Source of the DNA: Amycolatopsis decaplanina DSM 44594
Lineage (GTDB): Bacteria; Actinomycetota; Actinomycetes; Mycobacteriales; Pseudonocardiaceae
NCBI RefSeq assembly: GCF_000342005.1
Contig: NZ_AOHO01000067.1
Coordinates: 122,150 to 186,149, forward strand
Reading direction: 5' to 3'
Length of the DNA: 64,000 nucleotides
Part shown: positions 1-7,869 of the stretch, in pieces
How positions within the stretch are numbered: the stretch's first letter is position 1
How the letters are laid out: every line of letters starts with the position of its first letter
Program-made: the position numbers and the translations under genes
The notes under the pieces: model-generated
Told to the model about the DNA's origin: nothing
Seen by the model: the letters and a program-made list of their open reading frames with translations, nothing else
The model's database searches: none

Positions 1-230
1 GCGGGCGGGCTGGGCTGCATCATCGCGAGCCCGGCCGCCGACACGGCCAGCAGACCGCCGACGCTGTTCGGGCCGACCGGTTCCCACCCGCCGCGCGGCA
101 GGCCGGTCGCGTTGACGTCCGCGGGCGGCGACTGGGGTTCGGCGGTGGCCACCGACGTCGCCCCGGTGGTCCCGAGAACCGTCAGCAGCCCGAGAACGAA
201 CATGCGTTTGGTGATCGATCTCAGTTTCAT
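1..230 (-). CDS. Secreted protein, N-terminal part only (cut by window start)
   Basis: The frame opens at ATG 230 and runs off the window edge. It starts MKLRSITKRMFVLGLL, a basic n-region and hydrophobic core, followed by an Ala-rich stretch ending ATA-EP that fits signal peptidase I cleavage near residue 30. The visible mature part is Pro/Gly-rich and has no domain I recognise. A second in-frame ATG at 203 would shorten the n-region. No good ribosome binding site precedes ATG 230. A 17-bp palindrome sits immediately upstream. Product class is inferred from the signal peptide only. Confidence 0.6.
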   Translation of the reverse strand, partial: MKLRSITKRMFVLGLLTVLGTTGATSVATAEPQSPPADVNATGLPRGGWEPVGPNSVGGLLAVSAAGLAMMQPSPP

Positions 231-236
231 GCGGGA

Positions 237-253
237 GATCTTGGCGCAAGATC
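237..253. promoter_or_regulatory. Palindrome GATCTTG-GCG-CAAGATC upstream of the secreted-protein gene
   Basis: Two perfect 7-bp arms (237-243 and 247-253) flank a 3-bp centre, 7 bp upstream of ATG 230. The position suits an operator or a 5'-UTR hairpin. No regulator can be assigned. Confidence 0.35.
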
Positions 254-358
254 CCCAAAAGGTATAGAGGATTCGTCGGATCTTTGCCTGGCGATAACCC
301 CTTGCCATGCCGCGAACTCCCTGTCAAGTGCTTGACATCGCCGGTACTCATCGGATCA

Positions 359-1198
359 CTAGCGGACGACGATCGCGACCAGCGCCGCGGCGAGCAGGGT
401 GAGATACGCGATGGCGTGGGCGTGATCCGGGATCCGGCCGACCACCCGGCGCGTCACGGCGATGGTCGGCAGCGACCCGCACAGCAGCGCGCCCGCGGCC
501 ACCAGGTCGATGTAGCCGAGGTGAGCGGTACCCGAAGCCGTGCCCGTCGCCGCGAAGGCGTAGACGGCCGTGCCGATCATCGCCACCGGCAGGCTCAGCG
601 GATTCGCCAGCGCGGTCGCGTCGGCCATCGGCAGGCCCTTGCGCCGCATGAGCGGGACGGTGAGCACGCTGCCCCCGACCCCGAGGAAGCTCGCCACGGC
701 ACCGATCCCGGTCCCGCCCGCGGTGGTGGTGATCCCCCCGAGCGCACGCGGCCGGCTGTCGTCCCGCCTGCTCACGAACCCCTTCCGGGCCACGCTGTCG
801 GCGATGGTCAGTGCGAGATAGGCGACGAAGAGCCAGCGCAGGACACTCTCGTCGGCCACGGTGGCGGCCGAGGACCCGAGCACGGCCCCCAGACCGATGA
901 AGGCGATGAGCGGCCACAGGTAGTCGCGGCGAAGCCGCCCCGTCCGCCGTTGGGCGAGGGTCGCGCTCCCGGCGTTGACCACCATCACCGCGGTCGACGT
1001 GGCCACCGCCACGTGCATCGCGCCCAGGGCGTGTTCCGGATCGGCGAGCGCGAAGGCGTAAACGACGGGCACGGTGATGAATCCGCCGCCGAATCCGAAA
1101 AGGACGGTGGTGACGCCGCTCAGGCAACCGAACCCGAGGAGCACCGAGATCTCGATCAGCACTCCCTCGACGGTAGGCGTTCCCGGCACGGCGGGCAT
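359..1198 (-). CDS. Sulfite exporter TauE/SafE family membrane protein
   Basis: A 279-residue, strongly hydrophobic protein with about eight predicted membrane segments in two halves. Each half carries the family's Gly-rich signature: GFGGGFITVP near the N-terminus and FLGVGGSVLTVPL in the second half. TauE/SafE proteins export or import sulfonates and other small organic anions across the cytoplasmic membrane; the substrate here is unknown. Start is ATG 1198; GTG 1162 gives a length closer to the minimal family and is possible. The gene diverges from an AraC-type regulator 54 bp away, which suggests the regulator controls it. Confidence 0.85.
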   Translation of the reverse strand: MPAVPGTPTVEGVLIEISVLLGFGCLSGVTTVLFGFGGGFITVPVVYAFALADPEHALGAMHVAVATSTAVMVVNAGSATLAQRRTGRLRRDYLWPLIAFIGLGAVLGSSAATVADESVLRWLFVAYLALTIADSVARKGFVSRRDDSRPRALGGITTTAGGTGIGAVASFLGVGGSVLTVPLMRRKGLPMADATALANPLSLPVAMIGTAVYAFAATGTASGTAHLGYIDLVAAGALLCGSLPTIAVTRRVVGRIPDHAHAIAYLTLLAAALVAIVVR

Positions 1199-1252
1199 TC
1201 GAAAGTGCGCCAGTTTCTTTCGCCGATCAGACACACAGCGTAGCCTGGTGGG

Positions 1253-2026
1253 GTGCGTGACATCCCCATCGACGAGGTCGACCACCTCGACCGGGCGGTG
1301 GTGGCGATCCGCACCGATTACCCACCGGGGCACCGGATTCCCCCGCATCGGCACCGGCGGGCGCAGTTCCTCTACAGCGCGACCGGATCGATGCGCGTCG
1401 AAACGGCCGACGGCACGTGGACCATCCCGACGCGACGGGCGGTGCTCGTCCCGCCGGAGACCGTCCATCAGGTCTTCACCACGACCGTGAGCACCCGGAG
1501 CCTGTACATCGAGCCGAAGGCGGTGCCGTGGTTCCCGCACCGCTGCCAGGTCGTCGAGGTCTCCGCGTTGCTCCGGGAACTGCTGAACGAGGCCGTCGGC
1601 GTGCCGGGCCTGTACACCCCGCGCGGGCGGGACGCCGCGGTCATCGGCCTGACCCTGCACGAGATCCGCCGATCCGCCCCGGTCCGGCTCGACCTCCCGC
1701 TGCCGAAGCACGAACGGCTGCGCGCCCTGTGCGAGTCCTTTTTGGACGCTCCGGACATCCACGATCCGGTGAGCGCCTGGGCGGCCCGGCTGCACGTGAG
1801 CGAGCGGACACTGAACCGGATCTTCACCGCGGAGACCGGGATGGGTTTCGCCCGCTGGCGGCAGCGGGCCTGTGTCCTGCATTCCCTGTCACTGCTGTCG
1901 GACGGCCGTCCCATCGCCGGGATCGCCGCCTCGCTCGGCTACGAGAGCCCTGCCGCGTTCTCCACCATGTTCACCCGGCTTCTCGGCGCCTCGCCGAGGG
2001 ACTACCGCGCCGCGTCGTCACTCTGA
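1253..2026 (+). CDS. AraC family transcriptional regulator with cupin sensor
   Basis: A 257-residue protein. The N-terminal half has a cupin-like fold signature (HRHRRAQFLYSATG, then VPPETVHQV); the C-terminal ~100 residues form the AraC double helix-turn-helix, ending with SLGYESPAAFSTMFTRLLGASPRDYR, the family's second-HTH signature with the usual Phe/Pro-x-x-Tyr-Arg ending. Length is normal for the NimR-like subgroup of cupin-AraC regulators. It begins at GTG 1253, 54 bp from the divergent TauE/SafE gene, its likely target. The effector is unknown. Confidence 0.88.
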   Translation: MRDIPIDEVDHLDRAVVAIRTDYPPGHRIPPHRHRRAQFLYSATGSMRVETADGTWTIPTRRAVLVPPETVHQVFTTTVSTRSLYIEPKAVPWFPHRCQVVEVSALLRELLNEAVGVPGLYTPRGRDAAVIGLTLHEIRRSAPVRLDLPLPKHERLRALCESFLDAPDIHDPVSAWAARLHVSERTLNRIFTAETGMGFARWRQRACVLHSLSLLSDGRPIAGIAASLGYESPAAFSTMFTRLLGASPRDYRAASSL

Positions 2027-2057
2027 ACGCCGGTGTCTCGAAGTGAGAGTTCATCGC

Positions 2058-2205
2058 ATGAGCAAGAACGTACTCGTCACCGGTGCGGCACGAGGAATCG
2101 GAAGGAATCCGGAAGGGACAGGCGATCGAGAAGTACTCGAACCTGATCCACCTCGGCCGGGTCTCCGTTCCCGAGGACGTGGCGGGATCCATCGTCCACT
2201 TCGGA
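2058..2205 (+). pseudogene. Short-chain dehydrogenase relic (acetoin/butanediol dehydrogenase-like) with internal deletion
   Basis: ATG 2058 opens MSKNVLVTGAARGIGR, the intact Rossmann nucleotide-binding start of an SDR enzyme. After about 16 residues the sequence jumps, with a change of frame, to IRKGQAIEKYSNLIHLGRV and SVPEDVAGSIVHF, which corresponds to the C-terminal part of acetoin/diacetyl reductase-type SDRs, where a 'xxALGR-x-xxPEDVA' segment is typical. Roughly 170 residues including the Ser-Tyr-Lys catalytic centre are missing. The junction contains the near-duplicate GGAATCGGAAGGAATCCGG, consistent with a short-homology deletion. It lies 31 bp after the AraC gene and runs into the tail of the DUF1206 gene. 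Confidence 0.75.
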
Positions 2206-2213
2206 CAGGGTTT

Positions 2214-3029
2214 TCACGCACGCTGGGCTCGTGCCGCCCCGACGCAGTACACACCGAAGGCCACGACCCCGACGGCCACCACGATGAGCAGCACCGTGCC
2301 GAACGGCTGAGCGGCCAGGGTTCGCAGGGCGGCGTCGAGCCCGCCGGAGCGGGACGGGTCGTGCGTCAGCGCCGCGTATCCGACGAGCACCGCGACCACG
2401 CCGAACACGACACCCCTTGCCACGTAACCGATCCTGCCGAGCCGCTCCACCCACCGCCGGGTCCCCGACGGGAGCTTCGCGAGGTCGAGATCCTGCACGA
2501 AGGTCCGGCGTATCCCCTTCACCACCGAACCCACCGCGACGCCGAACACGATGACGGCCACCACGATCACCAGGAACGGCCCGGCGGGCAACCCGAGCAG
2601 CCACGCGGTGAACTCCTGCTGCTTCTGGTCGCCGCTGCCCTGCTCGCCCGCGCCCACGGCGACTTTGGCGGCGTAGACACCGAGCGAGATCCCCACCACG
2701 CAGCGCACTCCGGACGTCATCCGCTTGACGGTGCGCTTCTTCTGCTCGTCGATCCACGTGTAGCCGACGGCGGCCAGCAGTGCCTGCCACAGGCCGTACG
2801 CGACCAGCCCCACCGCCAGAACCCACAACAGCACACCGCCCACCGGGGTCGAACCGACCTCGGTGATCGCGCCACGTCCGTCGGCCTCCTGGCCGCCACC
2901 GCCGACGGCGATACGCACCGCCAGGTACCCGATGAGCAGGTACACCAGGCCGTAGCAACCCATCCCGACCCGTCCGAGCACCTGGACGGCCTTGTTGTGG
3001 CGCACCTGTCTCGCCTTCGTCACGGACAT
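2214..3029 (-). CDS. DUF1206 domain-containing integral membrane protein
   Basis: A 271-residue protein with three copies of a two-helix module, each beginning with a Gly/Tyr-rich stretch (VGMGCYGLVYLLIGYLAVR, then the middle repeat, then IGYVARGVVFGVVAVLVGY). This is the DUF1206 architecture, with six predicted membrane helices. The function of the family is unknown. ATG 3029 is fixed by a near-perfect Shine-Dalgarno (AAGGAGGTGG) just upstream; a longer upstream frame exists but is not needed. It is convergent with the SDR relic. Confidence 0.88.
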   Translation of the reverse strand: MSVTKARQVRHNKAVQVLGRVGMGCYGLVYLLIGYLAVRIAVGGGGQEADGRGAITEVGSTPVGGVLLWVLAVGLVAYGLWQALLAAVGYTWIDEQKKRTVKRMTSGVRCVVGISLGVYAAKVAVGAGEQGSGDQKQQEFTAWLLGLPAGPFLVIVVAVIVFGVAVGSVVKGIRRTFVQDLDLAKLPSGTRRWVERLGRIGYVARGVVFGVVAVLVGYAALTHDPSRSGGLDAALRTLAAQPFGTVLLIVVAVGVVAFGVYCVGAARAQRA

Positions 3030-3145
3030 CCGGCCCACCTCCTTCGAGTCTTCATCGAGTGTCGCGGCCGACGGCGATGACCGCCGCGTGACTGGTCCGT
3101 CCGGCCCAGCGCGAGGCGGGAACTCTCGTAGTGCGCCGAGATCGA

Positions 3146-3556
3146 CTAAGCGGAGAGCCAGTCGCCGGTGCCGCGGTGCCTGCCCAGTCCGACGGCGTCG
3201 AACTCGTCGAAGTGGGCGCCCTTGCGCACGCTCAGCCGCCGAAGTGCCCGGGAGATCGGACTGCCGTAGGCCGGGGTGGGTTCGTCTTCGGCGAGGTGCA
3301 GCGGACCGAGGACCGTCTCGCCGCTCTCCCACACCTGTGCGGCCTGCGTCCCAACACCGCCGAAGTACTCGGCTTCGACGTACGCCACGGCCCCGTGCTC
3401 GGAGCACTTGGCGAGCAGCCCGGTGTCGAACCGCGTCTCGGTCACCGGCATCAGTGACAGGTTCTGTCCGAGCGACACGAACCGCGCGCCTTCGACCGAA
3501 TCGAGCAATCGGCTCCGTGCGGACTCGGTGACAATGACGGCTTTCAGGCAATACAT
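3146..3556 (-). CDS. Hypothetical protein, 136 aa
   Basis: The frame opens at ATG 3556 with MYCLKAVIVTESARSRLLD and is a soluble, mildly acidic protein. It contains TETRFDTGLLAKCSEHGAVAYVEAEYFGG near the middle and WESGETVLGPLHLAEDEP towards the C-terminus. It looks like a compact globular domain, but I cannot assign a family. Codon usage has the strong third-position GC of its neighbours, which supports expression. It is 116 bp downstream of the DUF1206 start, on the same strand. Confidence 0.6.
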   Translation of the reverse strand: MYCLKAVIVTESARSRLLDSVEGARFVSLGQNLSLMPVTETRFDTGLLAKCSEHGAVAYVEAEYFGGVGTQAAQVWESGETVLGPLHLAEDEPTPAYGSPISRALRRLSVRKGAHFDEFDAVGLGRHRGTGDWLSA

Positions 3557-3837
3557 GCCCGCATCCTGCCACTTCGCCGTCCTGCGAAGAATTTCCCCGG
3601 GCGATGTCGATCGGCGCCGGCTACGGCTCCCACACCGGCGATTGGGGCGGCATCTGCCGGCGACGGTGGTGTCGACCACGCTGCGGGAGCCGGCTCGATC
3701 TTCCAGGGCGCGGCCGACTTCGACCTCGAACTGCTCGAGAGCCGGACGTTCGACGGGCGCATCCAGGAGCTCGTCTACCGGCCCAGCCCGCACAGGTCGA
3801 GCTGACCATCCACAAAGGACGGTCGGGTCGATCGGGC
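3557..3837. other. Gene-poor stretch with a possible NTF2-like C-terminal relic on the + strand
   Basis: No convincing gene start is present. One + frame, open from before 3683 to the TGA at 3803-3805, ends with DFDLELLESRTFDGRIQELVYRP, which resembles the last strands of DUF4440/SnoaL-type (NTF2-like) proteins. It lacks an N-terminal half. This could be a decayed gene end or chance; support is weak. Confidence 0.25.
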
Positions 3838-4143
3838 CTACGAGGTGATGGACGCGTCCGCCGGACGGCGGTGAGAGCCGAGCCAGGGCGCCAGCAGGGC
3901 CTCGAGGTCGGCGTCCGACAGCGCATACGGCCCACCGTGGAACTCGTGCCACCGCGAAGCGTCCCGCGCCGCCGTGTACTCCACCTCGAACGCCCGCATC
4001 AGGACGTACATGAAGGTCACCGAGCTGAACCGCTCACCGAGCAACGTCCGGGCCTCGCGCGCGACACCTGTCGCGCCATGGCCGATCACGTCCGCGAGCT
4101 TCAGCTCCTCCGCAGCCGGGTCCAGCAGGCTGGGGGCATACAT
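3838..4143 (-). CDS. Hypothetical protein, 101 aa
   Basis: ATG 4143 gives MYAPSLLDPAAEELKLADV and a helical protein with a conserved-looking centre (RFSSVTFMYVLMRAFEVEY) followed by WHEFHGGPYALSD. No family is recognised. A GGAG-like sequence precedes the start at a workable distance. It is 32 bp downstream of rlmN on the same strand, so it may be transcribed with it. A longer start inside the rlmN end is possible. Confidence 0.5.
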   Translation of the reverse strand: MYAPSLLDPAAEELKLADVIGHGATGVAREARTLLGERFSSVTFMYVLMRAFEVEYTAARDASRWHEFHGGPYALSDADLEALLAPWLGSHRRPADASITS

Positions 4144-4175
4144 CACGACAAAATCTCCATCACTGAAAGGAAAAA

Positions 4176-5282
4176 TCAGTTCTCGGCGGCGAGCTGACCG
4201 CACGCCGCCGCGATCTCCTGACCACGCGTGTCACGCACCGTGCACGCCACTCCGCCCGCGTTCACCAGCCGGACGAACTCCCGCTCCACCGGCTTCGGTG
4301 AGGCGTCCCACTTGCTTCCCGGCGTCGGGTTCAGCGGGATCACGTTCACGTGCACCAACTGGCCCAGGTGCTGACGAAGCCGCTTCGCCAGCAGCTCGGC
4401 ACGCCAAGGCTGATCGTTGACGTCCCGGATCAGCGCGTACTCGATCGACACCCGGCGACCGGAAGTGTCCGCGTAGTACCGCGCCGCGGACAGGACCTCG
4501 TCCACCGACCAGCGCTCGTTCACCGGCACCAGCGTGTCCCGCAACTCGTCGTCCGGCGTGTGCAGCGAAACCGCCAGCCGCACCTGCATCTTCTCGTCCG
4601 CCAGCTTGCGGATCGCCGGCGCGAGACCCACCGTCGACACGGTCACCGAACGCTGACCGATACCGAGCCCCTCCGGCGAGGGATCCGTGATCCGCCGGAC
4701 CGCCGCCACCACACGCTTGTAGTTCGCCAGCGGCTCGCCCATGCCCATGAAGACGATGTTCGACAGACGGCCGGGACCGCCGGGCATCAGTCCGTCGCGC
4801 ATCACGGCGGCGGCGGCGCGGACCTGGTCGACGATCTCCGCGGTCGACAGGTTCCGGTCGAGGCCGCCCTGTCCGGTCGCGCAGAACGGGCACGCCATGC
4901 CGCAGCCCGCCTGGCTGGAGATGCACAGGGTCGCGCGGTCCGGATAGCGCATCAGCACGCTCTCCAGCAGCGTCCCGTCGTGCGCGCGCCACAGGGTCTT
5001 GCGGGTGGTCCCGTCGTCACAGGCCAGCGCCTTGATCTCGGTGAGCAGCGTCGGCATCAGGTCACCGACGAGCTTCTCCCGCGACGCCGCCGGGATGTCG
5101 GTCATCTCCTCCGGGTTCACCGTGAGCCGCGAGAAGTAGTGGTTCGAAAGCTGCTTCGCGCGGAACGGCTTCTCACCCAGCTCGGCGACGGCCGCGGCCC
5201 GCTCGGCGGCGGTGAGGTCGGCGAGGTGGCGCGGCGGAAGGCCGCGCTTGGGCGCGTCGAAGACGAGAGGGAGGGCAGTCAT
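4176..5282 (-). CDS. rlmN: Dual-specificity 23S rRNA (A2503) / tRNA (A37) C2-methyltransferase RlmN
   Basis: A 368-residue radical-SAM enzyme that methylates C2 of adenosine in 23S rRNA and some tRNAs. The [4Fe-4S] motif CGMACPFC is at residues 127-134 (C127, C131, C134). The two further essential cysteines, C120 (before SSQAG) and C361 near the C-terminus, sit where the E. coli enzyme has C118 and C355. GMGEPLANY is the family's SAM-contact motif. In many actinobacteria it directly follows cdsA; here about 4 kb of accessory genes separate them. Confidence 0.97.
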   Translation of the reverse strand: MTALPLVFDAPKRGLPPRHLADLTAAERAAAVAELGEKPFRAKQLSNHYFSRLTVNPEEMTDIPAASREKLVGDLMPTLLTEIKALACDDGTTRKTLWRAHDGTLLESVLMRYPDRATLCISSQAGCGMACPFCATGQGGLDRNLSTAEIVDQVRAAAAVMRDGLMPGGPGRLSNIVFMGMGEPLANYKRVVAAVRRITDPSPEGLGIGQRSVTVSTVGLAPAIRKLADEKMQVRLAVSLHTPDDELRDTLVPVNERWSVDEVLSAARYYADTSGRRVSIEYALIRDVNDQPWRAELLAKRLRQHLGQLVHVNVIPLNPTPGSKWDASPKPVEREFVRLVNAGGVACTVRDTRGQEIAAACGQLAAEN

Positions 5283-5410
5283 AGCTACGCCAGTGTCCCA
5301 TGTCCACCTCTGACAGCCCTGGGCCGCCCCGGATCGCTGTTCCCCAGGTCACCTGACCACAAGCCGTTGAGACCCAACTCACAAGAAGGAGGTTGTCGTC
5401 CGACTGTTTC

Positions 5411-5420
5411 CGATATATCG
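5411..5420. promoter_or_regulatory. CGATATATCG palindrome, probable PadR operator
   Basis: A perfect 10-bp palindrome, AT-rich in a GC-rich setting, lies 38 bp upstream of the PadR gene start. ATAT-centred palindromes are common PadR-family targets and the position suits autoregulation. Confidence 0.45.
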
Positions 5421-5458
5421 TGAACGAGTCGGAACATTACGTAGAGAGGATTCACATC

Positions 5459-6082
5459 ATGCGACGACGACCTTTCCCTCCAGAACACGGCCGACCCGCC
5501 TTCGGGCCTTGGGCTCGCGGCGGCTTCGGCGATTTCCCCCCGGGGCCGGCCGGACCGGGCCACCGGCACCGGCACGGCCGTCGCGGTGGCCCAGGCGGAC
5601 GGCGCGGCAAGCGCGGTGACGTCCGCGCCGCGATCCTGGCGCTGCTTTCCGAGCAGCCGAGGCACGGGTACGAGATCATCCGCGAGATCGGCGAGCGCAG
5701 CGGCGGCTTCTGGAAGCCGAGCCCCGGCTCGGTCTACCCGACCCTGCAGATGCTGGCCGACGAAGGCCTGGTGATCAGCAAGGACGAGAACGGCAAGAAG
5801 CTGTTCGAGCTCACCGAAGCCGGCCGCGCCGCGGCCGAACAGCAGGACGCCGTCCCGCCGTGGGAGCAGATCGCCCACGACGTCGACCCGGTCGAGGTGA
5901 ACCTGCGCAAGGCGGGCGCGACCCTGGCCGCGGCGGTCGCGCAGGTCATGCACGCCGGCAGCGAAAGCCAGCAGGCCCGCACCGTCGACGTGCTCAACGA
6001 GGCACGGCGGACGATCTACGGCATCCTCGGCGAGGCGGAAGACGCCACCCCGGACGCGGCATCCGCCGAGGACACGGAGTGA
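5459..6082 (+). CDS. PadR family transcriptional regulator
   Basis: A 207-residue protein. An unusual N-terminal tail of about 50 residues rich in Pro, Gly, His and Arg precedes a canonical PadR winged helix: GDVRAAILALL, then HGYEIIREI and SPGSVYPTLQMLADEGLV, with a Lys/Leu-rich wing. A C-terminal helix probably dimerises. ATG 5459 has AGAGAGGA at good spacing; an upstream extension is possible but would swallow the palindromic operator. PadR proteins mostly repress themselves and a nearby efflux or detoxification gene. Its 3' end overlaps the convergent methyltransferase gene by 67 bp. Confidence 0.9.
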   Translation: MRRRPFPPEHGRPAFGPWARGGFGDFPPGPAGPGHRHRHGRRGGPGGRRGKRGDVRAAILALLSEQPRHGYEIIREIGERSGGFWKPSPGSVYPTLQMLADEGLVISKDENGKKLFELTEAGRAAAEQQDAVPPWEQIAHDVDPVEVNLRKAGATLAAAVAQVMHAGSESQQARTVDVLNEARRTIYGILGEAEDATPDAASAEDTE

Positions 6083-6867
6083 CCTGGCACGACGAGGCCG
6101 GTGGGCTTGGTACGCGTATGCACGCGATAGCCCACCGGCAGCGTCACCTGCTTCTCCCCCGAAGCTGACGAAACCTCGTTGAGGCGCCGGACCTCCGCGA
6201 TCGCCTTGGCCGCGACCGGTGCGCTGAACTCGATCTTCAGCACCGCTTCCATCGCGGCGGCGTCCTCGAACAGCCACCGCGTCATCACCTTGCGGCAGTC
6301 GAATCCCTGACGGGCGAAGAACTTCTCGACCCCAGGCGGGTCGTAGTGCGGCAGATCCAGCCGCATCCAGCGTCCGTAGGGCTCGCTCGCCACATCGAGA
6401 TCCACGATCATCATCAGCCCACCCGGACGCAGCACCCGCTCCGCTTCGCGAAGACCAGGTTCACAGCCGGGGCCGAAGAAGTACGCGGTGCGCGCGTGGA
6501 CGACGTCGAAAGCCGCGTCCGGCAGGGGAAGCCGCTGCGCACGCCCTTGCCGCACTTCGACGTTCCTCAGTTCCGCCACCCGGTCCCGCGCGTCTCGCAC
6601 GAGCGGCTCATGGGGTTCGATCCCGACCACCGACCGCGCCGTCGCGGCGAACCGCGGCAGGTGGAAACCGTCGCCACAGCCGATGTCGAGGACATCCGCA
6701 CCGGACCACTCGCGATATCCGGCGAGTACGCGCCAGATGTCGTCATCGACGTCCTGCGCGCGGTTCTCGACCTCGTAGGCCTTTTGGTAGTACCAGATGT
6801 TCGGACTCGGCAGCACCTCCTCGCCGCCGCGGCGGAAGGAGGAGACGGCTCGGGGAAACCAGCGCAC
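6016..6867 (-). CDS. Class I SAM-dependent methyltransferase
   Basis: A 283-residue protein. Motif I VLDIGCGDGFHLPRF, the acidic residue after motif II (VVGIEPHEP) and the post-motif FDVVHARTAYFFGPG followed by LREAERVLRPGGLMMIVDLD identify a Rossmann methyltransferase of the UbiE/Methyltransf_11 type. The substrate is unknown. Start is GTG 6867, supported by GGAG 6 bp upstream. It is convergent with and overlaps the end of the PadR gene. The last ~30 residues are Ser/Ala-rich and probably disordered. Confidence 0.85.
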   Translation of the reverse strand: MRWFPRAVSSFRRGGEEVLPSPNIWYYQKAYEVENRAQDVDDDIWRVLAGYREWSGADVLDIGCGDGFHLPRFAATARSVVGIEPHEPLVRDARDRVAELRNVEVRQGRAQRLPLPDAAFDVVHARTAYFFGPGCEPGLREAERVLRPGGLMMIVDLDVASEPYGRWMRLDLPHYDPPGVEKFFARQGFDCRKVMTRWLFEDAAAMEAVLKIEFSAPVAAKAIAEVRRLNEVSSASGEKQVTLPVGYRVHTRTKPTGLVVPGHSVSSADAASGVASSASPRMP

Positions 6868-6924
6868 GGAAGCTCCAACGAAGGGACGCCAGGCCGGGTT
6901 CCGGGGTCGTCCGGGTCGAAATCT

Positions 6925-6956
6925 TTGACAGAAACAATGCGATCAGCGACTAGACT
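6925..6956 (+). promoter_or_regulatory. Possible promoter of the VOC gene (TTGACA ... TAGACT)
   Basis: TTGACA at 6925-6930 matches the -35 consensus and TAGACT at 6951-6956 is a good actinobacterial -10. The 20-bp spacer is longer than usual, so only the -10 may count. It would place the transcript start about 20 nt before ATG 6984. Confidence 0.4.
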
Positions 6957-6983
6957 TTACTCCCACCGGTAAGGGAGAACCGC

Positions 6984-7829
6984 ATGTCGCTCGGCTCGGC
7001 CGCCCACACTTCCGTCATACCTTCGGGAATCCCGTGCTGGATCGAGCTCGCGTGCAGAGACGAAGCGGCCGCACAAGCCTTCTACAGCGGGCTTTTCGAC
7101 TGGGAGTGGACCGTTCGGCGTGATCCGGCGACGCCGACCGGCCGGTACTCGATCGCGACGCTGAACGGCGTCCCGGCCGGTGGTCTGTACCGCGCGGGCG
7201 CGGAAGGGCCGTCCGGCTGGAGTGTGCACATCTCGGTGCCCCAGGTGGCGGCCGCCGCCGAATGGGTGGACAGTCTCGGTGGCCGGGTCACGCTCGGGCC
7301 GATGGCGATCCCCCATCGCGGCAACATCGTCCACGCCGTCGACGCGTGCGGCGCGCACGTCGTCTTCTGGGAACCGCCCGCCACCTGGGAGTTCGCGACA
7401 GGGATGCCTAACACCTTCAGCGGCGCTGATCTCAACACCCACGACGGCGCGGCGGCGGATCACTTCTACTGCCGCCTTTTCAACTACACCAGCCACCAGA
7501 TCGGCGACGGCGCGTCGCTCGACTACGCCGAATGGCTCATCGAGCACGAACCGGTGCTGTACCGGTACGTGATGGGCTCGGAATACCGGCCGGACACTCC
7601 CCCGCACTGGATGGTCTACTTCGAACTCGACCCGGCTCGCGGCGCGGACGCCGCGGCGGGGCAGGCCTTGATGCTCGGCGGTGCTGTCGTGGTCCAGCCC
7701 TACGACACCCCGTACGGCCGGATGGCGATCCTCGCCGATCCGGACGGTTCGGTGTTCGCCGTGATCGACCACTCCCGGGTCGTCGAGGGCTGGGGAACCG
7801 CCGAAGTCGACGATCCTTACGACGACTGA
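6984..7829 (+). CDS. VOC family protein with two glyoxalase/bleomycin-resistance domains (CFP30B-like)
   Basis: A 281-residue protein of two tandem VOC domains: one begins around GIPCWIELACRDEAAAQAFYSGLFDWEW and ends with GAHVVFWEPP; the second begins around TFSGADLNTHDGAAADHFY and ends with DPDGSVFAVIDH. The layout matches the mycobacterial 27-kDa antigen CFP30B group, which is linked to methylglyoxal detoxification. AAGGGAG at good distance fixes ATG 6984. It is divergent from the methyltransferase gene and convergent with the carboxylesterase; a shared hairpin lies between the 3' ends. Confidence 0.88.
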   Translation: MSLGSAAHTSVIPSGIPCWIELACRDEAAAQAFYSGLFDWEWTVRRDPATPTGRYSIATLNGVPAGGLYRAGAEGPSGWSVHISVPQVAAAAEWVDSLGGRVTLGPMAIPHRGNIVHAVDACGAHVVFWEPPATWEFATGMPNTFSGADLNTHDGAAADHFYCRLFNYTSHQIGDGASLDYAEWLIEHEPVLYRYVMGSEYRPDTPPHWMVYFELDPARGADAAAGQALMLGGAVVVQPYDTPYGRMAILADPDGSVFAVIDHSRVVEGWGTAEVDDPYDD

Positions 7830-7833
7830 GCCG

Positions 7834-7866
7834 AAGAGCCGGAGCGACGACGTCGCCCCGGCTCTT
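7834..7866. terminator. Bidirectional terminator hairpin between VOC and carboxylesterase genes
   Basis: AAGAGCCGG (7834-7842) pairs with its inverse ending at 7866, and the loop holds a second small GACGACGTC fold. The hairpin is followed by T-rich bases on the + side. It separates two convergent genes. Confidence 0.75.
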
Positions 7867-7869
7867 TCG

